From the NCBI GenBank assembly GCA_025266875.1, contig JALLLT010000033.1:434001-498000 (forward strand): a stretch of DNA of 64,000 nt. The letters run 5' to 3'. This DNA comes from Fennellomyces sp. T-0311. Taxonomy: Eukaryota; Mucoromycota; Mucoromycetes; Mucorales; Lichtheimiaceae. This document shows positions 12,047 to 21,308 of the stretch, in pieces. A model generated the notes under the pieces. That model was not told where the DNA came from, did not search any database, and saw nothing but the letters and a program-made list of their open reading frames with translations. Position 1 is the stretch's first letter. Every line of letters starts with the position of its first letter. Made by a program: the position numbers and the translations under genes.

Positions 12047-13468
12047 ATGATATACGATACCAAGCAAAAATCGATATTCAAGTACCTGTTTTGCTGGCCA
12101 AAACAAAATCGGTGCCCTAGTTATCCAACGTGGCTTGTTCAAGCAGCAAATATGACGAGAGTTGCTGGATCAGAAGCAGGAAGCATTGGTTACTGCGCAC
12201 TATCTTATCCTCAGAGATCTTCAGGTAGCGCCAGCGAGTCATTCCGTCAAGAGCACCACGAAGTCATTACATATCCAAACGGAAAGCGAACGGTTCAACA
12301 AGTGACCTTTGAGGCTGTGCTACAACAAATATGCGCGGACTTTGACATCGAGTACCTCTGGTACGACACAATGTGCATTGACCAGTCCCTTGCACAGAAG
12401 CTTTGCGAGATCAACAAAGTGAATCGCTACTACAGTGTTGCACGATTCACTATTGCGTTGATACCGGAAATGGAGTTGCCTCCCGACCATGCCAGGGCAC
12501 CACCAGCTGAAATACTGCGACATTGTCTGCAACTCTTACACCGGTCTGAATGGGCGAAAAACTTGTGGACATTCCACGATACCTCCCAATCCAAGAATAT
12601 TTTATTCGTTGGAAGGAACGTCTACTTTAGCTCTGATCAGCTTCGGATGATCAACAACGAATGTACCAGGCTCGAGTACCCAATCATTGACACAACCGAG
12701 GAACTGGTTTCCTTTCCACAATGCGCTGCCACTTTGCTTTTACACGCCCATTCCCGCCACTGCGATGAACCATACGACCGAGTTTTTGCATTGGCGAGCA
12801 TTCTTCGCGACTTTGGATATCACTCCGTAACACATTTTTATACTTACGACCTTCCTTTGGAAACTCTTATGATCAAATTCTACCAAACGTTGGTTATGGA
12901 AGATCTCACGGTAATGTGCTTTGGAAAGCCACAAGCAGTGTACCGTAACACGTTTTGTCAATACCACTATTTGCCGTCCTGGACTGGTGTTTCTGGAGTT
13001 CATTGTTCGCGAGTTTTGAAGAAGACGTCAGAGTCACTTGGACGATCTTGTTCAATCGAAAACGGAAACATGCGAATCAGCTGTGACTATATCTCCGTTG
13101 TGCCGAAACAATACACTATGGACAAAAGCACAAATGTACCTTGCAGCATCGAAAAAATGTTTGGCGTAAAAGTGACGCATTACGCAACAGGGACTCGGAA
13201 ATCCGAAGCCCAGGATAATTCGAGCATCAAATACGTAACCTATATGTCCTTGATCGACGATGACTGCGCCAAATGCATCATTTTGGACTTGCCGTTCGAT
13301 TCTGATCGAGGCTTCTGCTGCCCATTGATTGCGAAACAACAGAATGGTCGGTACCGTATCATTGGTGTCAGCTTTTATACCTTGATGGAATGGACGTTTG
13401 ATGAACTAACAGAAGGTACCCTTAAACATTTTGGTAGTCAAAGCAATGCCACATTTGTCATTGAATAG
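12047..13468 (+). CDS. HET-domain protein, left-arm copy
   Basis: A single-exon 473-residue protein of the heterokaryon-incompatibility (HET) domain family. In other fungi such proteins act in non-self recognition that leads to cell death; that role is not shown here. The three HET blocks are recognisable but eroded. Block 1 reads YCALSYPQRS, where the spacer paralogue has YCALSYSWN. Block 2 is WYDTMCIDQ followed by INKVNRYYSVARF. Block 3 is LWTFHD, where the family usually has a WTLxE-like core. The C-terminal half is shared with the spacer paralogue (PSWTGVSGVH, ending NATFVIE). The start ATG at 12047 is the first in frame and aligns with the paralogue's start (IYD near the N-terminus). It differs from the right-arm copy by two amino-acid changes, Asp/Asn at codon position 12485 and Asn/Ser at 13218, plus about three silent changes. 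Confidence 0.8.
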   Translation: MIYDTKQKSIFKYLFCWPKQNRCPSYPTWLVQAANMTRVAGSEAGSIGYCALSYPQRSSGSASESFRQEHHEVITYPNGKRTVQQVTFEAVLQQICADFDIEYLWYDTMCIDQSLAQKLCEINKVNRYYSVARFTIALIPEMELPPDHARAPPAEILRHCLQLLHRSEWAKNLWTFHDTSQSKNILFVGRNVYFSSDQLRMINNECTRLEYPIIDTTEELVSFPQCAATLLLHAHSRHCDEPYDRVFALASILRDFGYHSVTHFYTYDLPLETLMIKFYQTLVMEDLTVMCFGKPQAVYRNTFCQYHYLPSWTGVSGVHCSRVLKKTSESLGRSCSIENGNMRISCDYISVVPKQYTMDKSTNVPCSIEKMFGVKVTHYATGTRKSEAQDNSSIKYVTYMSLIDDDCAKCIILDLPFDSDRGFCCPLIAKQQNGRYRIIGVSFYTLMEWTFDELTEGTLKHFGSQSNATFVIE

Positions 13469-14276
13469 AATTTTGTCACGTTTATCACTGTAAATAATTT
13501 CGATCGTTAAAAGTGGTTACAGCAATAAACATTAGCTTTTTAACCACTTACTACCATTTTAGCAATTCAAGCGGTTAAAAGATGTTTAACCACTTTAAAA
13601 AACTATTTATCAAAATTCACCCAAAATTATTCGCAGTGTATGTATAAGTATTCGATACGGAATTTCCAACTAACCGCAACGATTGGCATATATTTGTTGA
13701 GCTACATGCCCGGCTGCCATAGAGGACAACATTAGCAAACCACAGATCGAAATGAAAGTTTGAAAAACAATCAGTTTGAGCTGCTGCATATGGTTTTGTC
13801 ATTCACATGAACAAGAAGTTCAGGAACTAACGATGGGATTGTTCGCATAGCATTGCTTCGTTCAATATCAGCATGAAGCTGCGCATATGAAAACCACAGT
13901 GCATTAAATACATACCTCTTCAAAGTGTCATTGCGGATATGACAGTGGGAGGACAAACCAGTCATCATAGTAAGCATCGACATAAAAAGTCTGCACAGCT
14001 GACGGATGTCATCCGTAACATCGGTTACACAAAAGCAAAAGCATTGTTGACATACGCTTCCCGCGCGACAATCCAACGCTGGCTATCTTTACTCGAAACA
14101 AGTTGTATGCGTTGTAGCCCTTGTGTCTAAAGCGACTGTCAATTGGGCGAGAACGAATAAATCAGTGTGTGGTGTAAAGAGCTTTGGAATGTAGCAAATG
14201 AATGAGTAATGGCAAGCACTTTGAAATGGCAAGCACTTTTGAGTGTAAATAACTTGCTTGCTTTAAATGCTATCTA
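13469..14276. other. arm-internal intergenic region
   Basis: It starts with an AT-rich stretch holding several short inverted copies of a TAACCACTT-like word (13510-13605), where the 3-bp indel between arms lies. Two minus-strand frames (13771-14076, 13617-13802) are open in both arms but show no family features. A 17-bp tandem duplication (ATGGCAAGCACTTTGAA and a near copy) sits at about 14207-14242, just upstream of the promoter module of gene A. No gene is called. Confidence 0.5.
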
Positions 14277-14624
14277 CCTTGTCGTGCTCGCTTTATTGAC
14301 TGTGATCTGCCGTGAATGCTCGCGTCGACAGGACGGAAAGTATCATATGTCAACAGAAAAGATGGTGTGGACCAATCACAGCCCTCCCAAAGCTTTGGTA
14401 TTGCTCCTGGCACGGTGCGCGGTCAACAAAACAAAAAGCTTTATGGCTTACTTGTGTAGATCAGTGCTAGTTTAAAGAATAAAAATAATAAAACTATAAC
14501 CATAGAAACATTGATTTCTATGTTTTGTTGTCTTTGGGATACCTATGGTGACAGACAGAGACTTCCGAGGCTGTGTTTTGAGCGCGTGTAACCTTCGCAA
14601 TCGTGCCAGACCGAAGGATATAAA
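14277..14624 (+). promoter_or_regulatory. conserved promoter module of gene A
   Basis: About 340 bp almost identical, in opposite orientation, to 18165-18507 upstream of gene B, and recognisably related to the block upstream of gene C. Elements in order: CTTGTCGTGCTCGC, a CGTCGAC site, CATATG, a CCAAT box (ACCAATCACA, 14371-14380), a palindromic AGAAACATTGATTTCT-like stretch near 14505-14521, GTGTAACCTTCGCAATCG, and a TATAAAAT box at 14619-14626. The coding parts of A and B are far more diverged, so the module appears selected or recently copied. Confidence 0.7.
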
Positions 14625-14669
14625 ATGCGCGTAGGGTCAGAACTATTGGATCTTCCGCCTCTTTCACTA

Positions 14670-14796
14670 ATGCCTAACGTTAAGGTTTGTAACAAAGCGC
14701 TACAGGTTTCGGCCTTGTGTCCCTGCTGCCGCCACCATCCGTACCAGAATGTAGGCTGTCGCCATGACCGCGTCCGTAGCCGCAGCAGCAGTCACC

Positions 14797-14890
<94 letters not shown>

Positions 14891-15245
14891 AAACAGCAGC
14901 TTCAGCAGCCACCGTGTTCACCATGTACACCATGTACACCACATGCACGTGCACCATTATCATCATTTTTATTACGAGGAGCCGCGCGGTCAAGAGGGCA
15001 TTGATCAAACCGAGGTCTCTAGCTCGTTGGGTCGTTGCGATGAACATAGCGGCGGCACCAAAAGCACTACCACCAGAGGACAAAGCAAAGACAAAAAATC
15101 CCGTGCTTCTCCCCGTACCTCCAATAAAAGGCATAACAGAAACAAGAAGCCAAAGAGCGAACCTCACAAAAGAGCTCCAGGCTTAAGCATGAGCCCGAGC
15201 GAGAGGGCAAAGATCGAGGAGTGGATGCGTACCACAACCATCTGA
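14670..15245 (+). CDS. histidine-rich small protein A, left-arm copy
   Basis: A predicted 191-residue protein; no known family recognised. The ATG at 14670 was preferred over 14625 because it aligns with the starts of B and C and lies about 50 bp after the TATA box. From the N-terminus: a short leader, a Cys/His block with the family signature C-R-H-H-P-Y, a (Ser-Asn)n tract encoded by a hexanucleotide repeat, a histidine/aromatic block (HHVHHVHHMHVHHYHHFYYEE), then a Ser/Lys/Arg-rich tail ending SERAKIEEW. The HPY signature and the His/Tyr block are shared with B and C, which supports this frame over the overlapping Ala/Thr frame. The histidine and cysteine spacing suggests metal binding (inference). 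No transmembrane segment was seen. Confidence 0.55.
14798..14890 (+). repeat. hexanucleotide microsatellite (AACAGC)n in gene A
   Basis: About 15 uninterrupted copies of a six-base unit encode the Ser-Asn repeat of protein A. The right arm has the same number of units. Such tracts change length quickly, so equal length in both arms argues for recent copying or homogenisation. Confidence 0.9.
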
Positions 15246-15345
15246 TGACTTCTCTCTCTCTTGCTTTCTCTTTTTCTCTCTCTTGCTTCCTCTTTCTCTT
15301 TCTCTTGCTTTCTCTCTCTCTTTCTCTTGCTTTCTCTCTCTTTCT
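15246..15345 (+). other. pyrimidine-rich 3' region of gene A
   Basis: Directly after the stop codon runs about 100 bp of CT-rich repeats (units like TTGCTTTCTC). Genes B and C have comparable CT-rich tracts straight after their stops, so this is a shared 3'-UTR trait. The reading frames across it are compositional artefacts. Confidence 0.6.
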
Positions 15346-17630
15346 CTTTGCCAATAAAGCTACTCATATCTTTGCGTATATTACCGTGTGTCAATGGTTC
15401 AGTGCTATGGTCGTTTGGTTGACAATAGTCTTCAAGTCAAAGTATAACAGTTTTGTGTATCTGTCAGAATTTAAATTGGAATCATTCGTTCTGCGTGTGC
15501 TGTTAGGAATTAAAGATGTGCATGCAGTCTCAAACATGCTGCCCTGCTGCAATGTCGTAATGAATGGATCACAACATGAGCAATGTTGATCGCACAAAAA
15601 TGTCACAATAGGAAGGCCTTCTTTTGGTAGTACGTTTAAACTCTTTTATTTATACGTTAAAAAAAGCATCCTTCTAGCAGGTGAGAAAATACGATACCTC
15701 TCGATCCGGTCAAATTTAGGAAAGTATTATTTCGCCGCAAAAGAGCATGTGGAAGCAAGCTGTCGTACGTTGTAACAAAATTCCTTTGCCGTTTGGCTTT
15801 TCTTCTAATATCGCCATATTACATATACAGTAAGCACCTGCCCATTTGGTCTGCTGTCTACTCTATTGTTTGGTGCATCTTGCACATCTCAATCTACTTC
15901 TCTACATGGAACCCACGGTCAATATCCATTATTTTATTATAGTTGCGCAATTTGCACATCGCAATCTACCTTTGTACTCGGATGCCCACGGCCAACATCC
16001 GATATACTATTATACATGTGCATTTTGCACATCTTTCATCTTACACTCGGATCATTTCGAGAAACCCTTTTACATCAACAACGTGCCTCCGGAACAACTA
16101 GCTATGATCACAGTCGTATATTCAGAACCTAGAGGAAAGAAGCCTATAAATACCCCCGAATTATCAAATGAAATAAAGCAGTTAACTTGACCTCAGTTAT
16201 CTTGATCATATCTTTCAAAGCCCAAGACAGGAGCTTATATCTGTATTTGGTTAACTCACCCCTTCTATTTCTCTTATTTCAACCTATTTGTGGACCCTGT
16301 TTCACACAGAATTACCTTACACAAACAATTTCCTTTCACAACAACGTAATCTGATTGACTGTTTCAAAGAAACATAGACGGCACTCAAATCTTTGCATCT
16401 CACAGATGCCATGTGTCATAATTGATCACAAACTGCAGATACTGTATTTCAGTATTACCATTCGCTACACAAGTTATGTACATGGAAGATTCTATTGATG
16501 TATAGTTAGTCGGTGAGCTATATGATAAAAGCCGCATACAAACATTATTGTCCACTGGACACCCTGATATGCCAAATTCTAACCAAAACCATGTACTAAC
16601 AAAGTATGCTTGGATTTATTTATCAGTTTTTTTCGAGATTTTGTAGGATATTAGAATCCTTGATAGCATGAGCAATGGCAGTAGAGCTCAGAATGTAAAA
16701 TCGAACCTGATAAGCTGTGCTGCAAGAAAGAGACACATAAAAACGGGTTGGTGATGTTATTATAGGCTGAACTTGTTGGCAGTGTAAATAACATTTGCAC
16801 AATATGAATCCACATCATCTCAGAAACAGTCGTTCACAATATCAGCGACGGGTTGCGTATATGGGGTTGAATTCATACAGAATCCACACTAGAAGTATCG
16901 AGATATGATGCGGCCGATGCGATACCGTCGGTTTCAGGTGGCACGCTTGACGAGCAAATAAAAGTGTGAAAATCCCGCTATTCTTACAGCTTTTAAACGT
17001 GGTTTGATAGTCGATGACAACTTTCGGTACTGTAGCAAGGATAAAGAGAAAGATATGTACGTATCTCTTGCACTGTTTTATATGAAAATCATATAGTTCT
17101 AAGGACACGTGGTTAACCAATGACGAAACTGTCAATGGAATTATGTATCAGCGCTCTACCGATTCGTGACAAAGAACACTTAACCAGTGCACTGGGTATC
17201 TTCATCTTCTTGCAGCTTGTTATGAATTATGTTTCGTGTAAACGCTCATGCTCACATGCTGTCGATACATTCAGCGTTTGCTTTTCCCAGAAGTATTGAA
17301 AGCGAGCATTAAATCATACTGAGAGACGCTCGGAAGCATTCACACGATTCGTTCTTCATTTTACGCTATAAAGTTTTACAATTTATGAGAATGCGTGCCC
17401 ATGTTTTGACCATACAACACGAGTGACACCAATTTAAGATTAGACTTCAATTCTGATTGACTTGCAAGACTGTCAAGTACCCATTCGCGACCGCTATTCA
17501 TATCACTGGCTTATGACGCACGCAAAGATATGTAATTTATTTATAGCCATGTACTGTGAGAGAGGGATAGAGCAAAGAAAGAGAGATAGGGGAGAGAGCA
17601 GAGGAGAAAGGAGGGCAAAAGAGGAAGCAG
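15346..17630. other. long arm-internal spacer between genes A and B
   Basis: A and B converge on this 2.3-kb region. It contains the degenerate tandem repeat at 15873-16066, with open frames 15846-16190 and 15866-16132 running through it, and a minus-strand frame 16842-17135. None shows a domain or good start context. The part nearest gene B (17560-17630) is the purine-rich complement of its 3' pyrimidine tract. Confidence 0.5.
15873..16066 (+). repeat. degenerate tandem repeat, period 72-73 bp
   Basis: Three successive units begin at 15873, 15945 and 16018, each with a core like TTGCACATC; the first two also share CAATCTAC and a CCCACGG...ATATCC-like end. The third unit is partial and shifted by one base, so no single reading frame is preserved across all three. 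An identical copy sits at 29532-29725. Confidence 0.7.
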
Positions 17631-18116
17631 TCAGCGCAAAACGTCATACTTTGCCCGCTCCGCCCTACTTTTCATTGCGAAAAATCGTTCCGTTTCGCGA
17701 CTGGAATGAGTAGAGATGGTAGGAGTTGTGGTAGCGACGAAGTTGCTGCTGGGGTTGGTGGTAGTAGTGTGCGTACCAGTTTTGCCGCTGTTGTTGTCGC
17801 TGTTGTCGTTGTTGTCGTTGTTGTTGTTACTGTTGCGAGAGGAGGAGCGACCACGCTTTCTGCAGCTGTTGCTGCGGTGTCTATTCAAGCAAGAAACCTC
17901 TCTGCGATCATGATGACTGCGATGATGGTGGTAGTGGTGCTCGTGGTGCTCATGGTAGTTGTAGTGATAGTGGTGGTGCACGTGCACGTGATATTGGCGG
18001 GCATGATGACAGCCTTGCTGGTAGGGATGATAGCGGCAGGAAGCTGATTCCTTGACGGATATGGAGGTTTTGACCGTCTTACCTTTTTTTTGCGAAGTTA
18101 CTTTAATTCTTGGCAT
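17631..18116 (-). CDS. histidine-rich small protein B, left-arm copy
   Basis: A predicted 161-residue protein, paralogous to A and C. The ATG at 18116 was chosen because the longer frame upstream starts at a TTG inside the leader. Order: a basic N-terminus (PRIKVTSQKKGKTVK), the family signature C-R-Y-H-P-Y-Q-Q-G-C, a very histidine-rich block (HVHHHYHYNYHEHHEHHYHHH), an Arg/Ser segment, an Asn/Asp tract (NSNNNNDNNDNSDNN), and a tail containing RAERAKYDVLR that resembles SERAKIEEW in A. The 5' region GGCTCAGAAC followed by ATTTCCCAGC is almost the same as before gene C. It converges with gene A and is headed by a near-identical promoter module. Function unknown; metal binding is an inference from composition. 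Confidence 0.55.
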   Translation of the reverse strand: MPRIKVTSQKKGKTVKTSISVKESASCRYHPYQQGCHHARQYHVHVHHHYHYNYHEHHEHHYHHHRSHHDRREVSCLNRHRSNSCRKRGRSSSRNSNNNNDNNDNSDNNSGKTGTHTTTTNPSSNFVATTTPTISTHSSRETERFFAMKSRAERAKYDVLR

Positions 18117-18164
18117 TGTAAAGAGCTGGGAAATCAAAAGGTTCTGAGCCAACTCGCTTTTTTA

Positions 18165-18507
18165 TCTTCGGTCTTGCACGATTGCGAAGGTTACACACAC
18201 TCAAAACACAGCCTCGGAAGTCTCTGTCTGTCACCATAGGTATCCCAAAGACAACAAAACATAGAAATCAATGTTTCTATGGTTATAGTTTCGTTATTTT
18301 TATTCTTTAAACTAGCACTGATCTACACAAGTAAGCCATAAAGCCTTTTGTCTTGTTGACCGCGCACCGTGCCAGGAGCAATACCAAAGTTTTGGGAGGG
18401 CTGTGATTGGTCCACACCATCTTTTCTGTTGACATATGATACTTTCCGTCCTGTCGACGCGAGCGTTCACGGCAGATCACTGTCAATAAAGCGAGCACGA
18501 CAAGGTT
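18165..18507 (-). promoter_or_regulatory. conserved promoter module of gene B
   Basis: The inverted near-copy of the gene A module (14277-14624): the same CCAAT box (reverse complement at 18402-18411), CATATG, CGTCGAC and GTGTAACCTTCGCAATCG elements. An A-rich TATA-like stretch (ATAAAAAAG) lies near 18158-18167. Because A and B point at each other, these copies form a smaller inverted repeat nested inside each arm. Confidence 0.7.
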
Positions 18508-19577
18508 GCTTTTAAATCAAGAACACTCAGTTCGTTCAATCCTGCATGTCATTTCAAACGTTCGCCATTGCTCCTTCTTCAGTTGCATTCCAAACCTCTT
18601 GCCATGACGCAACACTTTGACAAACTCTCATTTAACTGGGCAGTCCCAGCCAATCGCATTGAGCGCAAGGGCCCTTGAAAACACGCATAACACTATGGAT
18701 CCAGAGATGCGCTGCTGGATCGTCATCCGGTAATATACGTCAACTGTTCTTGGTTTCCCGGACTTCTGGATCGGTGTACCGATGACCCGCGGCACCGGTT
18801 TTTTTTTTGGCTGTATCCCTTGTTCAGTGTATCATACAATCAACTTTTTGGTACCATGTACAGCAGTGCGTGCTTTCTACTAAACGTTATGCGGATTTAC
18901 GGTAGCCCTAGTGAGTACTGCCCTAAAGCTTTATGTTGGTCTAGAAATGACACCATCGCCTATTTCAATAGTACTTTTCGACCTTCCTTTTCATGCTGAA
19001 GACTATTTTTTGTTCCGCACCTAGCAGTTCAGTTGATTATTCACCTCACGAAGGCCACCTTCTCTTTCCATCTATAGTTAAAATGTAACAGGTTAATTTA
19101 TTGCTATTACTTTATGAATGCAGGCTTTACATAACTTCCATGTTATCAAGAGCTTGGATTAACGTGCTTTTATTTGCACGATATACATTGAGTTTCAGAA
19201 TCACAAATGGGTATTTTTTAATGAAGGGTTATATCAACGCTTAGGCTGCTGCCTGGAGTCACGGCAACTACTTTTTTTGCTACGATGTTTCAAAGTAACT
19301 ACCAGTGTAAGCATTCCCCCTTTACCTTATAAACGCGTTCATACTGCGCCACATTAAGCGATCAAATTATTCTTGCCTTTTCCCCATTGGACCTCGTTGC
19401 AGCAAGGCGGGATTTTGGGACATTAGGCATTGTTAAGGTCGATCAAATGAATCTGATAACTAGCTAAAACATATGAGGCCATAAGCAAGGAAAATGTATT
19501 TATGTTAACTACACTGAAAGAAAGGAAGAGAGCTACGGAAGGGGGTAGAACACGAATAGACAGAAGAAAGTAACCAG
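18508..19577. other. arm-internal spacer between genes B and C
   Basis: No gene recognised. The first 200 bp extend the gene B upstream region; ATGACGCAAC (about 18603) and CATTGAGCGCAAGG (about 18658) recur upstream of gene C. The part near 19500-19570 is the purine-rich complement of gene C's 3' tract. Confidence 0.5.
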
Positions 19578-20015
19578 TCAAATAGTGTTCGAGCTGCATT
19601 TGGACTTGAACGCCTTGGACGCCTTAGACGCCTTAGACGCCTTGGACAACTTGGAGAGCCACGACTCTGCTTCTTCCTCATCAGCAGCCTTTCGCTTCTT
19701 TGCATTCTTGGACGACTGGTTGCTACCATTGCTGCTGCTACTGTGGTCCTTGGTTTGGGTGCAACTCTTGGTGTCGGTATTGCTACGTTTGTCGATGCCG
19801 CAATTGCCAGCACAACCTGACCAAGAAGCTTCCTCATAATCGTGGAGATAATGAACCTCCTCGTAGAAGTAATGGTGGTGATAACGGTGTACATGGTACA
19901 CGTGGTGGGAGCAGCAGTGGTAACGGTGGGGGCCTTGGCTACCATGCTTACATTTGTAAGGGTGGTAGTGGCACGATGATGACGCCAGGCAATCGCAAAG
20001 ATTTTCCTTGTTCAT
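19578..20015 (-). CDS. histidine-rich small protein C, left-arm copy
   Basis: A predicted 145-residue protein, the most diverged of the three paralogues. The ATG at 20015 aligns with the A and B starts; the longer frame begins at a TTG in the 5' leader. Features: a cysteine-bearing N-terminus, the signature C-H-Y-H-P-Y-K-C, a Cys/His block (CCSHHVYHVHRYHHHYFYEE), a short Trp/Cys segment (WSGCAGNCG), a Ser/Asn stretch, an acidic patch next to a basic one, and a C-terminal tandem of SKA triplets (KASKASKASKA). TATAAAAG lies at 20071-20078, about 60 bp upstream. Overlapping frames exist on both strands, but only this one shares the HPY signature and YEE-ended His block with A. Function unknown. 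Confidence 0.55.
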   Translation of the reverse strand: MNKENLCDCLASSSCHYHPYKCKHGSQGPHRYHCCSHHVYHVHRYHHHYFYEEVHYLHDYEEASWSGCAGNCGIDKRSNTDTKSCTQTKDHSSSSNGSNQSSKNAKKRKAADEEEAESWLSKLSKASKASKASKAFKSKCSSNTI

Positions 20016-20070
20016 GGGTGAGAGAGATGAGAAGGAGGGCTGGGAAATAAAAACGTTCTGAGCCAATGTG

Positions 20071-20523
20071 CTTTTATACCTGTCGATCGGGTACGATCGC
20101 CAAGGTTACACATGTTAAAAAGACAGAATATCTCAAGCCTTTATCTATTGTCAGGAGCCCCAAGCCGACAAGCGCAAAAATTAATTGTCATAGAACGTCT
20201 CCATGGTTATTGTTGTATTTTTTTTTTTAAATATAACTAGCATTGATATACACAGGCAAATGATACAGCGTGTTCTTTCCGGTCAGAACATCCGGCCAGT
20301 AGCAATGACAATACTTTAGAGGGATGTGATTGGCTCACCCGGCCTTTTCCGTTGCCATATGATTTTTCCCGTCAAGTCGACGCGGGGACACGCAGCAGAT
20401 CCGTCGAATATCACAGTTGAAAAAGCGAACCCGACCCCCTTTATAATTTAACGGGTATTTATTTCATTCAATGACGCAACGAGCCTTTCGCATCATGTCA
20501 ACTAAAAGCTGATTGAGACGGGA
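20071..20523 (-). promoter_or_regulatory. promoter region of gene C
   Basis: A diverged version of the A/B module in the same order: the TATA box (20071-20078), GTGTAACCTTGGCGATCG, ATGGAGACGTTCTATG, a CCAAT box (reverse complement TGTGATTGGC, 20325-20334), CATATG and GTCGAC. Further out, ATGACGCAAC and CATTGAGCGCAAGG (the latter at about 20538-20552) match the distal gene B region. Conserved order across diverged copies makes these the best candidate regulatory sites. Confidence 0.6.
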
Positions 20524-20856
20524 TTATTTCTGATCACATTGAGCGCAAGGATGTGCAATATACCTGGACAAGAACATGGTGCTTTGAACCGAATGGCACT
20601 TTATGTTTACTATCATCCCAAAAATATGCTTTTGCCTGCTGTAATTCGCTTCGTGGCGCAGTCCTTTGGCTTTGCAAAAACACAGTGCCCTTTCTTTGAC
20701 CTTGGCAGCTTTTCTACGGTATGCAAATCGTGACTTACGATGCACCTTTGGTATCACATACAACAGTCCTTGAAATTGAGATTTTGCGTTTTTCTGCAAC
20801 TCCGTGTCATGAATGTATTGGATAAGAACCTCTTTTTGTTCTCCAGTAACACGCAT
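20524..20856 (-). CDS. hypothetical basic protein, left-arm copy
   Basis: An open frame of 110 codons from the ATG at 20856, identical in both arms. The product is basic (KVHRKSRFAYRRKAAKVKERA) with a few cysteines near the end. No family recognised. It lies upstream of gene C in the same direction, and its 3' end overlaps the distal promoter block of gene C, so it may be a chance frame. Confidence 0.25.
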   Translation of the reverse strand: MRVTGEQKEVLIQYIHDTELQKNAKSQFQGLLYVIPKVHRKSRFAYRRKAAKVKERALCFCKAKGLRHEANYSRQKHIFGMIVNIKCHSVQSTMFLSRYIAHPCAQCDQK

Positions 20857-20868
20857 AATGATCAGCAA

Positions 20869-21308
20869 GCAGTACTGAAATATTCATATCGATAATACGT
20901 GGAATTTAAGGGTTCGCATAAATGTGTACTTGTTCATTAGATCATTCGAATTAGTCTGTAGATCAGACTTGCTTAAGGATGACCAATGTTTACGATACAA
21001 ATACCGTCTTTTCTAAACTTTTCTTTAATCCAAATGGCAACATGCGCTGCCATAGTAGATGTGAATGTTCTTGAACTAATACTACGTGACATTCTCTTGG
21101 CTTTTCATCGCTGTTTTAACCATATATTACAAAATATGCATCAATTTTCATTATTTGCTAGTTTTACGCTTGTAAATATATAACAGCAAAAAAGTAGACA
21201 GCAGATTGTTGTTTTACAAGATATCTGAAAGTGGAAACACGACATTGGAATAATCCTTTTAAGATCCATAAGATTGAATTACAGTTACATTAACAAAGGT
21301 AGCTTTCC
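20869..21308. other. inner end of the left arm and junction to the spacer
   Basis: The arm ends at 21148. Three base differences from the right arm lie between about 21089 and 21139, after which similarity stops. A short frame (20986-21183) crosses the junction and has no features. The remaining 160 bp to the spacer HET gene hold nothing recognised. Confidence 0.6.

Larger units (their letters stand above)
11816..21148 (+). repeat. left arm of a giant inverted repeat (~9.33 kb)
   Basis: The reverse complement of 24450-33785 aligns base by base with this stretch: paired positions sum to 45598 in the inner part and 45601 in the outer part, because of a 3-bp indel near 13580. Similarity starts abruptly at 11816 and stops at 21148. 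The arm carries, in order, a HET gene (+), histidine-rich gene A (+), gene B (-), gene C (-) and a small open frame (-). Differences were found only in the outer ~1.8 kb (about nine substitutions and the indel) and in the last ~60 bp next to the spacer. Confidence 0.95.

Noticed and set aside
14209..14475. 88-codon frame conserved between the A and B upstream regions (also 18307-18498)
   Set aside because: It lies inside the promoter module and ends before the TATA box. Conservation is explained by the copied promoter, and the C version does not keep the frame.
14700..15186. Long Ala/Thr- and Ala/Val-rich frames on both strands over gene A (and their mirror at 30412-30898)
   Set aside because: They are produced by the hexanucleotide repeat read in other registers. 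Only the Ser-Asn/His frame shares the HPY signature with B and C.
15250..15350. CT-rich repeat units that could suggest a CRISPR-like or satellite array
   Set aside because: Units are irregular and have no unique spacers; it is a low-complexity 3' tract.
17706..18047. Val- and Leu-rich frames opposite gene B, resembling membrane proteins
   Set aside because: They are the complement of the histidine- and asparagine-rich codons; no start context or paralogue in that frame.
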